Assembly (NCBI GenBank): GCA_937897495.1
Contig: CALCBL010000655.1
Span: forward strand, 1 to 11,979
Length of the DNA stretch: 11,979 nucleotides
Direction: 5' to 3'
Origin: an uncultured Burkholderiales bacterium
GTDB lineage: Bacteria; Pseudomonadota; Gammaproteobacteria; Burkholderiales; Burkholderiaceae_C
Shown: positions 1-7,410 of the stretch, piece after piece
Position numbering within the stretch: position 1 is the stretch's first letter
Layout: each line of letters starts with the position of its first letter
The notes under the pieces: generated by a model
What the model saw: the letters and a program-made list of their open reading frames with translations, nothing else
Database searches by the model: none
What the model was told of the DNA's origin: nothing
Program-made: the position numbers and the translations under genes

Positions 1-1042
1 GCGTCTAGAGCAAGCCAATTTGCGCGCAAAGGGCATCTACCGCGGCATCGGACTGGCCGCCATGATTGAAGTCACCAACCCCTCCCCTGCTTTTTATGGT
101 GTGGGCGGTGCACGCATCTCTGCACAAGATGGCGCCACCATTCGACTCGACCCTGCAGGCATGGTCAATGTGCTGGTCAGTGTCACCGAGCAAGGCCAGG
201 GCACAGAGGCCGTGTTTACGCAAATTGCAGCCACAGCAGTGGGTGTCAAAGTAGAAAACGTCCGTGTAATCACAGGCGATACAGCCATTACGCCCTATGG
301 CGGTGGCACTTGGGCATCAAGGGGCGCAGGCATTGGCGGCGAGGCGGTGCTGCAAGCGGGCAAGGTTTTGCGCAAAAACATTTTGGATGTGGCTGCAGCC
401 ATCTTGAAGGTCGAATCTGCCACCCTGGATTTGGTCAATGGCGTGGTGGTGGACAAACTCAGTGGGCAAGAGCAAATGCCATTGAGTGAAGTGGGCCGTG
501 TAGCCTACTTCAGGCCCGACACATTGCCCATGAATTTTCAATCAGAGCTTACAGTCACGCGGCACTACACACCGCGTGAATATGGTTTTACTTTCACCAA
601 TGGCATTCAAGCCTCGTATGTCGAGGTCGATACAGAAACCGGCTTTGTCAAACTGCTCAAGCACTGGTGCGTGGAAGACTGCGGCACCATCATCAACCCC
701 ATGCTGGTCGATGAACAAATTCGGGGTGGTATTGTTCAGGGCATTGGCGGCGCCATGTTTGAAGAATGCATGTACAGCGAAGACGGCCAATTGCTGAATG
801 GCTCTATGGCAGACTATTTGGTGCCCATGGCAGGCGAGATGCCCGACATGGTCATTGGCCATGTGCAAACCCCCACCAAAACCTCAGAGCTTGGCGCCAA
901 AGGGGCCGGCGAAGCAGGCACAGCGGGTGCACCTGGCGCCGTGATGAATGCCATCAACGATGCCCTGGCACCGCTCAATGCCAATGTGAGCGTGCAGCCA
1001 TTTACACCTCAGCGAGTGTTGGCTGCACTGGGCAAAATTTAA
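1..1042 (+). CDS. Molybdopterin-binding hydroxylase large subunit (xanthine dehydrogenase family), C-terminal part
   Basis: Partial gene running in from the left edge: the reading frame is open from base 2 with no stop, so the TTG at 20 is an internal Leu rather than a start. About 346 residues are present of a family usually near 750-800. Visible family motifs are EQGQGT (bases 188-205), GDT...YGGGTWASRG (from base 275), the DCGTIINP...QGIGGAMFEE stretch (around 680-770) and GAKGAGEAGTAG, whose Glu codon at 911-913 matches the conserved catalytic Glu of molybdenum hydroxylases. Family members hydroxylate purines, N-heterocycles or aldehydes with water as oxygen source, working with FAD and 2Fe-2S partners. 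Those partners are not in view and presumably lie upstream. The substrate cannot be told from this half. It ends 7 bp from the convergent gene at 1050, with no terminator hairpin in that gap. Confidence 0.93.
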   Translation, partial: RLEQANLRAKGIYRGIGLAAMIEVTNPSPAFYGVGGARISAQDGATIRLDPAGMVNVLVSVTEQGQGTEAVFTQIAATAVGVKVENVRVITGDTAITPYGGGTWASRGAGIGGEAVLQAGKVLRKNILDVAAAILKVESATLDLVNGVVVDKLSGQEQMPLSEVGRVAYFRPDTLPMNFQSELTVTRHYTPREYGFTFTNGIQASYVEVDTETGFVKLLKHWCVEDCGTIINPMLVDEQIRGGIVQGIGGAMFEECMYSEDGQLLNGSMADYLVPMAGEMPDMVIGHVQTPTKTSELGAKGAGEAGTAGAPGAVMNAINDALAPLNANVSVQPFTPQRVLAALGKI

Positions 1043-1049
1043 AAGCGAC

Positions 1050-1967
1050 TTAGCGCTCTCCTGCCATTCTTTCCAACACGGCATACACAGCGGCTGTGTC
1101 GTCTAGCGCATGGCCTTGCGACATGGCAGCGTTGTAAATAGGAATGCATGCAGCAAACAAGGGTGCAGGCACTTTTAAATCGTCAAGCGCTTGGTAAATG
1201 ATGGACATGTCTTTTTGCCAAACCTCGTTTTTCATGGTGGCTTGGCTCCAGGTTTTGGCAACCATCATGGGGCCACGCACTTGAAACATGCGCGAACTGC
1301 CCGCGCCATCGCCAATGATGCTGACCAAGCTTTTGGTGTCTAGGCCCAGTTTCTTGCCAAACAAGATGCCTTCAGCAGCCGCCACGTTGTGAATGGCCAC
1401 CAGCAAATTGGCCACCAGCTTCATCTTCATGCCATTGCCAAACTCACCCACGTTGTAGTTTGTGCGCGAGAAGCCATCAAAAATAGCACTGAATGATTTC
1501 ACATCTTTGGCATCGCCACTGGCGTAAATGCTTAAGTCTTTGGTTTTGGCTTGCGCTCCTGTGCCCGACAAAGGCGCATCGATCATGTGAATACCGCCCG
1601 CCAACAAAATGTCGCGTGCCGCCATTTTGTCTTTTAAGGTCAGGGTGCTGGTCTCCATCAAAATAGGTGTGCCTTTGATTTTGAGCGCGCGCTTTGATTC
1701 GCACAGTGCATGGCAAACATGCACCAAGGCTTTGCTAGAAGGAAGCGAGCTGATGATTTTCAAAGAGTGTTGCAAGATGACAGCAGGGTCTGCGTGAACC
1801 TCTGACAGCAGCGGCTTCATTTTTTTGCGTGTAGGCGCGTGCAAATCAACGCCATGCACATCAAACCCAGACTTTTGCAGGTTAGAAGAAATGGACGAGC
1901 CCATGATGCCCAAGCCAATCACACCCACCTTTATTTTTGCTTTGGGTTTGGTTTTTTCATTTTTCAT
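1050..1967 (-). CDS. NAD(P)-dependent oxidoreductase, 3-hydroxyisobutyrate dehydrogenase-like
   Basis: A 305-residue beta-hydroxyacid dehydrogenase of normal family length. The Rossmann dinucleotide motif GLGIMGSS lies at residues 18-25, a substrate-binding segment DAPLSGTGA at 130-138, and GNGMKMKLVANL at about 178-189, where Lys183 is at the position of the catalytic lysine. The family reduces or oxidises small beta-hydroxyacids (3-hydroxyisobutyrate, tartronate semialdehyde) in the cytoplasm. The start chosen is ATG at 1967, preceded by GAGGGG at 9-nt spacing. The frame is open back to a GTG at 1997, but that would overlap the upstream gene and has no ribosome site. The N-terminus before the Rossmann fold is short and Lys-rich. 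The Shine-Dalgarno overlaps the TGA of the upstream deacetylase-like gene (13-nt gap), implying one transcript and coupled translation. The exact substrate is unknown. Confidence 0.9.
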   Translation of the reverse strand: MKNEKTKPKAKIKVGVIGLGIMGSSISSNLQKSGFDVHGVDLHAPTRKKMKPLLSEVHADPAVILQHSLKIISSLPSSKALVHVCHALCESKRALKIKGTPILMETSTLTLKDKMAARDILLAGGIHMIDAPLSGTGAQAKTKDLSIYASGDAKDVKSFSAIFDGFSRTNYNVGEFGNGMKMKLVANLLVAIHNVAAAEGILFGKKLGLDTKSLVSIIGDGAGSSRMFQVRGPMMVAKTWSQATMKNEVWQKDMSIIYQALDDLKVPAPLFAACIPIYNAAMSQGHALDDTAAVYAVLERMAGER

Positions 1968-1980
1968 TTTGTGTGTCCCC

Positions 1981-2883
1981 TCATTTAAAAGCAGCACTTG
2001 CAGGCACTTGCGACGTATACCACTGCGCTATTTTTTCACCCGTCATGATTTGGACTTCTGGCTTGGCCAGCACGGCATCAAGCAATTTCTCAAAGGCATC
2101 GATGCGGTGTGGCACGCCCGTGATGTAAGGGTGCACACTGATGGCCATCATGCGGGGGATGGTGGCGGCATCACGCCACAAGCGGTCAAGTTGCAACACG
2201 CCGCGGTGGTACATTTCCTCGCTTCGATGGTTTTGAAGCGCCATCATGGGGATGTCGTTCAACTCCACGGTATATGGCACCGCCAGAACTGGTTTGGGTT
2301 TGGCATGCAGCCAAGTGGGCAGATCATCTAAAACCCAATTGGCCACATAAGAGATGCCAGCCGCAGACAAATAGTCCAGGGTGTCATCTGTTTCAGTCAA
2401 GCCCGGGCTCTCCCAACCCACGGGGGCCTTGCCCGTGAAGTTCTTGATGGACTGCATGGTTTGATCAATGGCTTGGACCTGGTCTTCCACCTTGTGCATC
2501 GGACCCTGAACATAGCCGTGGCCCATAAACTCCCAATCGGCTTTTAAGGCAGCTTGCGCAACGCTTGGGTAAGACTCGCACACAATGCCGTTGATGGCCA
2601 TGGTGGGCGTGATGCCGCGCTTTTGCAGCGCATCAAAGATTCTCCAAAATCCAACGCGCATGCCGTACTCATGCCAAGACCAATTGGCCAAATCTGGAAG
2701 AAGCGGCTGCCCCATGGGTGGCGACAAGACAGAACGTGGCATGGCACGCTCGATGGACCAATGTTCGACATTGACAATGATCCAAACCAACATGCGATTG
2801 CCATCGGGCAATTGCAAAGCGGGCCTGTCAACAATGGCTTGAAACGGGGCCCGATCGCTGAGTAATTTATTTGGCATGGTCAT
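1981..2883 (-). CDS. Polysaccharide deacetylase / PuuE allantoinase-like protein
   Basis: A 300-residue NodB-fold protein. The stretch VWIIVNVEHW (residues 33-42) sits where classical deacetylases carry the TFDDG motif, with Glu40 in place of the Asp pair. The second motif reads GHGYVQGPMHK (121-131) rather than the usual H-[ST]-x3-H, followed by GWESPGLTET (157-166). This pattern matches the branch containing PuuE-type allantoinases, which hydrolyse small C-N substrates, more than chitin or peptidoglycan deacetylases. There is no signal peptide, so it is probably cytoplasmic, which also argues against a cell-wall role. The ATG at 2883 is chosen because GGGAGA lies 5 nt upstream; the ATG at 2877 is possible, and a longer in-frame start at 2934 has no support. 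It is the first gene of a two-gene operon. It probably acts as a C-N hydrolase on a pathway intermediate (inference). Confidence 0.85.
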   Translation of the reverse strand: MTMPNKLLSDRAPFQAIVDRPALQLPDGNRMLVWIIVNVEHWSIERAMPRSVLSPPMGQPLLPDLANWSWHEYGMRVGFWRIFDALQKRGITPTMAINGIVCESYPSVAQAALKADWEFMGHGYVQGPMHKVEDQVQAIDQTMQSIKNFTGKAPVGWESPGLTETDDTLDYLSAAGISYVANWVLDDLPTWLHAKPKPVLAVPYTVELNDIPMMALQNHRSEEMYHRGVLQLDRLWRDAATIPRMMAISVHPYITGVPHRIDAFEKLLDAVLAKPEVQIMTGEKIAQWYTSQVPASAAFK

Positions 2884-2976
2884 CTCTGTCTCCCAAAAAT
2901 AGATAACGCTTAATTTTGCACTCAAGACCCGCAAATTCTGTTAAATTTTTAAAACTTTAAAGTGCAAGGGTCATCC
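2884..2976. promoter_or_regulatory. Divergent intergenic control region
   Basis: This 93-bp, AT-rich gap separates the start codons of two divergent transcription units, so it must hold promoters for both. A plausible + strand -35 (TTGCAC, 2916-2921) is followed after 19 bp by TTAAAT (2941-2946), a weak match. No convincing minus-strand -35/-10 pair was found. It contains a perfect 7-bp inverted repeat (TTGCACT 2916-2922 and AGTGCAA 2961-2967) and an overlapping shorter one (TTTGC 2915-2919, GCAAA 2931-2935), either of which could be an operator. Both start codons have good ribosome sites (GGGAGA on the minus strand, AAGGG at 2967-2971 region on the plus strand). Confidence 0.5.
2916..2967. 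repeat. 7-bp perfect inverted repeat, possible operator half-sites
   Basis: TTGCACT at 2916-2922 and its exact reverse complement AGTGCAA at 2961-2967 have centres 45 bp apart in the divergent promoter region. The left arm coincides with the best + strand -35 candidate and the right arm touches the ribosome site of the downstream lactonase gene. The arms are short and the region is AT-rich, so chance remains possible. Confidence 0.3.
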
Positions 2977-3897
2977 ATGTTTTACGGCGAAATTGAAGGC
3001 AGCGGGTTCCAAGTCATCGAACCAGAATTTGCAGCCTGCTTTGTAGGCCATGCGCGCGTTGAAAGACTCTGGACAGGCGCACGTTGGTCCGAAGGGCCGG
3101 CATGGTTTGGTGGCGGTCGCTACTTGCTGTGGTCCGATTTGCCCAACAACCGAATCATGCGCTATGACGATACCGATGGCTCGGTGTCTGTGTTTCGTCA
3201 ACCCTCAGGCTATGCCAACGGCAACACGGTGGACCTTCATGGCCGTTTGATCACCTGCGAGCACTACAACCGCCGCTTGACCCGCACCGAGCACAACGGC
3301 AGCATCAGTGTGCTGGCCGACTCATTCAATGGCAAACGCTTGAACTCTCCCAACGATGTGGTGGTCAAGTCAGATCATTCCATTTGGTTCACCGACCCCG
3401 ACTACGGCATCATTGCCGACTACGAGGGCAAGATTGACAGCATGGAACAAGACGGTTGCCACGTCTACCGCATTGACCCACACACCTTGGAAGTCACCCA
3501 AGTCGCCCATGACTTTGACCATCCCAATGGCTTGGCGTTTTCCACCAATGAAAAACACTTGTTCATTGCCGACAGCGGCGGCACCGAGGGTCACAACCGA
3601 CCCAAGCACATTCGCCGCTTCGAGGTAGACGCCTCCGGAAAAACCCTAGGTTCTTCCACCGTTTTTGCCGAATGTCCCGCTGGTTTCTTTGATGGCTTTC
3701 GAATCGATCAACAAGACAGGCTATGGACCAGCTGCGCCGATGGCGTGATTTGCTACAGACAAGATGGCCGACTCATTGGTAAAATCAAGATACCTGAAAT
3801 GGTGGCCAACCTCACGTTTGGCGGTGTTCAACGCAATCGACTGTTCATTTGCGGAACCACATCGCTTTACGCGGTCTATCTCAAGGTCAACGGATAA
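2977..3897 (+). CDS. SMP-30/gluconolactonase (LRE family) lactonase
   Basis: A 306-residue six-bladed beta-propeller hydrolase of ordinary family length. The single divalent-metal site typical of SMP-30/gluconolactonases is present: Glu39 in WSEGPAW, Asn126 in NSPNDVVV, Asn184 in HPNGLAFS and Asp239 in FFDGFRID. Family members open sugar or other lactones using Ca, Zn or Mn, and in catabolic clusters they often hydrolyse ring-derived lactones. No signal peptide is seen, so it should be cytoplasmic. The start is ATG 2977, with AAGGG 6 nt upstream; the earlier in-frame GTG at 2962 has no ribosome site. It is the first gene of a + strand pair with the flavin monooxygenase that begins 16 nt after its stop, which suggests the lactonase acts near the oxygenase step. 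The substrate is unknown. Confidence 0.92.
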   Translation: MFYGEIEGSGFQVIEPEFAACFVGHARVERLWTGARWSEGPAWFGGGRYLLWSDLPNNRIMRYDDTDGSVSVFRQPSGYANGNTVDLHGRLITCEHYNRRLTRTEHNGSISVLADSFNGKRLNSPNDVVVKSDHSIWFTDPDYGIIADYEGKIDSMEQDGCHVYRIDPHTLEVTQVAHDFDHPNGLAFSTNEKHLFIADSGGTEGHNRPKHIRRFEVDASGKTLGSSTVFAECPAGFFDGFRIDQQDRLWTSCADGVICYRQDGRLIGKIKIPEMVANLTFGGVQRNRLFICGTTSLYAVYLKVNG

Positions 3898-3907
3898 GGG
3901 ATAAGGG
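3894..3907 (+). repeat. 7-bp tandem duplication carrying the Shine-Dalgarno
   Basis: ATAAGGG occurs twice in tandem (3894-3900 and 3901-3907). The first copy contains the TAA stop of the lactonase gene, and the second supplies an AAGGG ribosome site 6 nt before the monooxygenase ATG at 3914. This makes two consecutive candidate ribosome sites in a 16-nt gap. Confidence 0.7.
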
Positions 3908-3913
3908 ACAACC

Positions 3914-5140
3914 ATGAATCTACGCGTCATATCTAAACCAACTCAAGCTGTTCAGACTGCACCCGTGCTCACGGCCTCAGAGGCCGTTGGCATTGCCAAA
4001 AATCTTGCACCTAAATTTGCAATGCGCGCAGCGCATGCCGAAAAAATTCGCAGAGTTCCTGAAGAGTCCATTGAAGAACTCAATGCAAGCGGCTTGCTCC
4101 GGCTCATGCAACCCAAACGCTTTGGTGGCTCTGAATTAGGTCTGGGCTCCTTAATGGATGTGGTCCTAGAAATATGCAAGGGCTGTTCATCAACGGCCTG
4201 GGCTTATTCCAATTTAGCGTCGCATGCTTGGAACATTGGCCAGTTTGAATTGCAAGCCCAAGAAGATGTATGGGGCACAGACCCCTTTGCGCTGGCAGCC
4301 ACAGGCTTTGCATTTCCATGCGGCAAAGCGGTCCCTGTTGAAGGCGGCTACAAGGTCTCGGGCAAATGGCCATTTGGCAGCGGCGTTGATGCCTCCACAT
4401 GGATGTTGGTTGGCGCCATGACAGAGCAAAATGGTGGCGCGCCCCAAAGACGCTTCTTTTTAATTCCGCAGGCAGATTTCAAAAGCCAAGACAACTGGCA
4501 AGCCTATGGCTTGGGCGGCACAGGCAGCCACGACGTGCATGCCACCGACGCCTTTGTTCCTGAACACCGCAGTGTGTCTGCAGAAATTTTTGCAGCAGGT
4601 CAAAACTTGCCGGGCGCCAAGCTCTACAGCAACAAGCTGTTTCAAATGCCCACCTTTGCAGCCTTCGCTTATGTTCTGGCCATCGTGCCCCTTGGCACCG
4701 CCAAAGCCGCCGTAGAACAATTTACAGACACCATGCGCAATCGGGCTGGCACCTACACGGGCTCGCGCATTGCCGAATTGGCTTCTGTTCAAGCGCGCAT
4801 TGCAGAAGCCGCGGCCTGTGTGGAGTTTGCCGAAACCGTGATTCGGCGCGATTGGACAGAATTAGAAACCTCGGTTGAGAACAACGAGTTTCCCAGCATG
4901 GAAACCAAATTGCGCTGGAAACGCAATGCCGCATTTGCCACCAGCTTGTCTGTTCGCAGCATTGATGCGCTCATGCCGGCAGCAGGCGCTGCAGGTCTTT
5001 CACTCCACTCGCCTCTTCAAAGACAATTCAGAGACATCCATGCGGCCTCGTCGCACATTGGGCTCACTTGGGATGTGCACGCTGCAGCCTACGGACAAAG
5101 TGCCCTAGGCTTGCAGCCTCAAGGTGGTTTGTTACTTTAA
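3914..5140 (+). CDS. Flavin-dependent monooxygenase, HpaB/HsaA-like (acyl-CoA dehydrogenase fold)
   Basis: A 408-residue protein of the group D flavin monooxygenases, which use reduced FMN/FAD supplied by a separate reductase to hydroxylate aromatic or related substrates. Evidence: an N-terminal helical domain with LMQPKRFGGSE (64-74), a middle beta domain with VSGKWPFGSGVDASTWMLVG (148-167), GLGGTGSHDV (199-208; compare the GTGSxDV of HsaA/HpaB relatives), and a C-terminal RDIHAASSHIGLTWD (373-387). That last segment is typical of the oxygenase branch rather than true acyl-CoA dehydrogenases, and no CoA-specific catalytic Glu region is evident. The ATG has a good ribosome site and lies 16 nt after the lactonase. 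The flavin reductase at 7411-7920 on the other strand is the only reductase partner in view. DszC-like sulfur or N-oxygenation is an alternative within the same family. Its 3' end overlaps the convergent amidohydrolase gene by 9 bp. Confidence 0.88.
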   Translation: MNLRVISKPTQAVQTAPVLTASEAVGIAKNLAPKFAMRAAHAEKIRRVPEESIEELNASGLLRLMQPKRFGGSELGLGSLMDVVLEICKGCSSTAWAYSNLASHAWNIGQFELQAQEDVWGTDPFALAATGFAFPCGKAVPVEGGYKVSGKWPFGSGVDASTWMLVGAMTEQNGGAPQRRFFLIPQADFKSQDNWQAYGLGGTGSHDVHATDAFVPEHRSVSAEIFAAGQNLPGAKLYSNKLFQMPTFAAFAYVLAIVPLGTAKAAVEQFTDTMRNRAGTYTGSRIAELASVQARIAEAAACVEFAETVIRRDWTELETSVENNEFPSMETKLRWKRNAAFATSLSVRSIDALMPAAGAAGLSLHSPLQRQFRDIHAASSHIGLTWDVHAAAYGQSALGLQPQGGLLL

Positions 5141-6253
5141 TTTGAAGAGCTTCTTGGCATTGCCCCCAGTGATCAAATCGCGGTCACTTTTGGGCAAGCG
5201 CTTCACCGCAGAAATAAGTCCCAGCGGATCGACCTCGGCCATGTCATAGGGGTAGTCTGTGCCCAGCATCACATGGTCTGGCCCAAATCGATCAATCATG
5301 TTGCGCAGCATGCCTGGGTCAAAGGTGATGGTGTCAAAGTAAAACCTTTCCAAATAAGTGGAAGGTTTGCGCTTGATGACCGTGCGGCCGTCAGGACGCG
5401 CGCCATACACATGGTCCATTCGCGCCCAGTAGTGTGCCAAGTAACCACCCGCATGCGCCAACAGCACTTTCAATTTGGGATTGCGCTCCATCACACCGTC
5501 AAAAATCAAATGACTGACTGCAATGGTGGTGTCTAACGGATTGCCAATGACGTTGTTGAAGTAATGGTTCTCAAGTCGGCTGGCTTCGGTAAAGCCATTG
5601 GGGTGAATGAACAATGGCACGCCCAAATCACTGACCGCTGCAAAAAACTTTTCAAGTTTCAGGGAAGGATCGGTCAGGTTCTTGCCATTCACATGGGTGT
5701 TAATTTCAATACCGCGCAAACCTAGATTTTTAATGGCATGTTTGAGTTCTTTGACCGCCATATCTGCATTCTGCAAGGGAACGGTGCCCAAACCAATGAG
5801 CCGATCGGGATGCTGAGCCACCAACTTGGCCATGCCTTCGTTCACATCGCGCGCCAACTCTGCGCCAAACGCTGGCTCGGCAAAATAGTAATATTGAAAA
5901 GGCGCAGGTGAGATGGCTTGAATATCAACACCCATGCGGTCCATGTCTTGAAGGCGCACCGCCACATCTGACAACATGGGCGCCCTGTCGCGCATTTGTT
6001 TGGCGTTGGTCTCGCGTGTCAGTTGGTTGGCAAAGATGTGCCCTACTTCCTGCTCAACTGGTTTTAAAACAGCCGCCTTTTGACCCACCGTGGGATTGAA
6101 GTAATGGCAATGCACATCGACATTCAGATGCCCATCTTTTCGTTTGGCTAACTTTTTAGTGGCCAAGGAGGTAAACATGCCCTTAGCGCCTTTGGCTTCT
6201 TTGCCATGGTTGTGATAGGGGTGCTTGCAGGTAGGCGCACAAGTAAAAATCAT
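5132..6253 (-). CDS. Amidohydrolase family protein, ACMSD-like metal-dependent hydrolase/decarboxylase
   Basis: A 373-residue TIM-barrel protein with the full ACMSD-type metal site: HxH at His48/His50 (VDVHCHYF), His217 (FIHPNG), His267 (LAHAGGYL) and Asp333 (GTDYPYD). Relatives include 2-amino-3-carboxymuconate-semialdehyde decarboxylase, gamma-resorcylate and 5-carboxyvanillate decarboxylases and oxalomesaconate hydratase, so it is either a non-oxidative decarboxylase or a C-C/C-N hydrolase. It carries an unusual 44-residue N-terminal extension with a Cys/His cluster (Cys5, Cys9, His11, His14, His16), followed by a Lys-rich linker. The start is ATG 6253, with AAGGAA at 5-nt spacing. This is the last gene of the long minus-strand operon, 42 nt after the LLM oxidoreductase. 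Its TAA lies within the 3' end of the convergent monooxygenase gene, with no room for a separate terminator. Confidence 0.9.
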   Translation of the reverse strand: MIFTCAPTCKHPYHNHGKEAKGAKGMFTSLATKKLAKRKDGHLNVDVHCHYFNPTVGQKAAVLKPVEQEVGHIFANQLTRETNAKQMRDRAPMLSDVAVRLQDMDRMGVDIQAISPAPFQYYYFAEPAFGAELARDVNEGMAKLVAQHPDRLIGLGTVPLQNADMAVKELKHAIKNLGLRGIEINTHVNGKNLTDPSLKLEKFFAAVSDLGVPLFIHPNGFTEASRLENHYFNNVIGNPLDTTIAVSHLIFDGVMERNPKLKVLLAHAGGYLAHYWARMDHVYGARPDGRTVIKRKPSTYLERFYFDTITFDPGMLRNMIDRFGPDHVMLGTDYPYDMAEVDPLGLISAVKRLPKSDRDLITGGNAKKLFKLK

Positions 6254-6295
6254 GAATGTTCCTTCAAAATAAAAATCGAATGAGGTGCAGAGCGC

Positions 6296-7384
6296 TTATT
6301 TGCCAATGGCTGCATTGACTTTGGGCATCACTTCATTGGCAAAGAGCTCCATGGAGCGCTTGGCAAGGGCTGGATCCATCCAGTCATGGCCGGCATACAA
6401 CAGGTTACCAAAATCACCCACGTGCTCGCGGAATGCCAATATTTGATCCACCACGGAATTGACCGTTCCGGCCAACACCAATTTGTTGGTCACATAGTGC
6501 GGCGTAATCAAGGCATCGTCCATGTCCGGATCGGTTTTGAACAAGTTGCTGCGTCCACCATTTAACAACTTGCGCACCAATTGCTTGAAGTAAAAGTGAT
6601 AGGGACCGCCCTCTTCCAAGGCATACTTTTTGGCCGTGGCCTCGTCGTCTGCTACAAAAATACTTTTGGCAATGCGCCATTCATTGGGGTGAGCCACGGC
6701 ACCCACCTCAGCGCGGCCTTCTGAGTACTTGGGCCAATGCGACTTCACCCACTCAGGCATGAGGAAGTTGGCAGAAATAGGCTGCCAACCGCGCTTGGCC
6801 ATTTCGGTCACGCCTTTGGAGAATGGCGCTACAGCAGTACCCACAATGAGGGGGTGCGGTCTTTGGAAGGGCTTCATGATGAAGCCTTGTCCAATTTCTG
6901 GAATCATGGTTTTGCCCACCGACACTTTGAAAAATTCACCTTCAAAGTCATAGGGCGGGTCTGACTCCCAAATCTTCAAGACCATGTTGATGCCTTCCAC
7001 AAACATGGCATTTCTATCTTTGCCAAAGTTACCAAAGACCTCTGCATCCGACATCAAACCACCCGGGCTGACGCCCATGATGAACCGGCCTTGCAGCATG
7101 TGGTCCATCATGGCAGCTTGGGCGGCTATGGCAGCTGGATGGGAATTGGGCACATTGATGGTGCCCGTGCCTAACATGATGTTTTTGGTATCTGAGATGA
7201 GACTTGCCAAAAAGATCATAGAAGACGTGACGGTCTCTGCTGCGTCTGTGACGTGTTCACCCACATAGGCTTCACTGAAACCCAAACGATCGGCCATGAT
7301 GATGGCCTCACGGTCTTCAGAAAGAGTTTCTCCGATGTTGCGTCCGGGTGGATGCAAAGGCATCATGAAAGTGCTGTATTTCAT
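6296..7384 (-). CDS. LLM-class (luciferase-like) flavin-dependent oxidoreductase
   Basis: A 362-residue bacterial-luciferase-fold protein. Diagnostic stretches are MADRLGFSEAYVGEHVTD (about 30-47), GTGTINVPNSHPAAIAAQ (about 73-90) and LQGRFIMGVSPGG (about 98-110), all common in F420- or FMN-dependent LLM oxygenases such as limonene monooxygenase relatives. With a flavin reductase directly upstream (26-nt gap) an FMNH2-dependent monooxygenase is more likely than an F420 enzyme. Related two-component LLM enzymes cleave uracil (RutA) or desulfonate alkanesulfonates (SsuD). The start is ATG 7384. The open frame extends to 7459, but those codons lie within the end of the reductase gene. The ribosome site is weak (TTGGAAT, 5 nt before ATG), so coupling to the reductase is plausible. 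The substrate is unknown. Confidence 0.88.
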   Translation of the reverse strand: MKYSTFMMPLHPPGRNIGETLSEDREAIIMADRLGFSEAYVGEHVTDAAETVTSSMIFLASLISDTKNIMLGTGTINVPNSHPAAIAAQAAMMDHMLQGRFIMGVSPGGLMSDAEVFGNFGKDRNAMFVEGINMVLKIWESDPPYDFEGEFFKVSVGKTMIPEIGQGFIMKPFQRPHPLIVGTAVAPFSKGVTEMAKRGWQPISANFLMPEWVKSHWPKYSEGRAEVGAVAHPNEWRIAKSIFVADDEATAKKYALEEGGPYHFYFKQLVRKLLNGGRSNLFKTDPDMDDALITPHYVTNKLVLAGTVNSVVDQILAFREHVGDFGNLLYAGHDWMDPALAKRSMELFANEVMPKVNAAIGK

Positions 7385-7410
7385 AGGTATTCCAAATCGA
7401 TTCTTAATTT

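Noticed and set aside
542..868. 108-codon minus-strand open frame inside the Mo-hydroxylase gene
   Set aside because: His-rich antisense shadow of conserved coding sequence, no ribosome site.
1043..1057. AGCGCT palindrome near the convergent 3' ends
   Set aside because: Six-base palindrome partly in coding sequence, no loop or U-run; chance.
1825..2331. 168-codon + strand open frame opposite the HIBADH-like and deacetylase-like genes
   Set aside because: It runs antisense across two genes with clear family motifs and has no family resemblance of its own; a shadow frame.
3914..5140. Annotation as a true acyl-CoA dehydrogenase
   Set aside because: The C-terminal RDIHAASSHIGLTWD and GTGSHDV segments match reduced-flavin monooxygenases of the HsaA/HpaB type rather than CoA-ester dehydrogenases.
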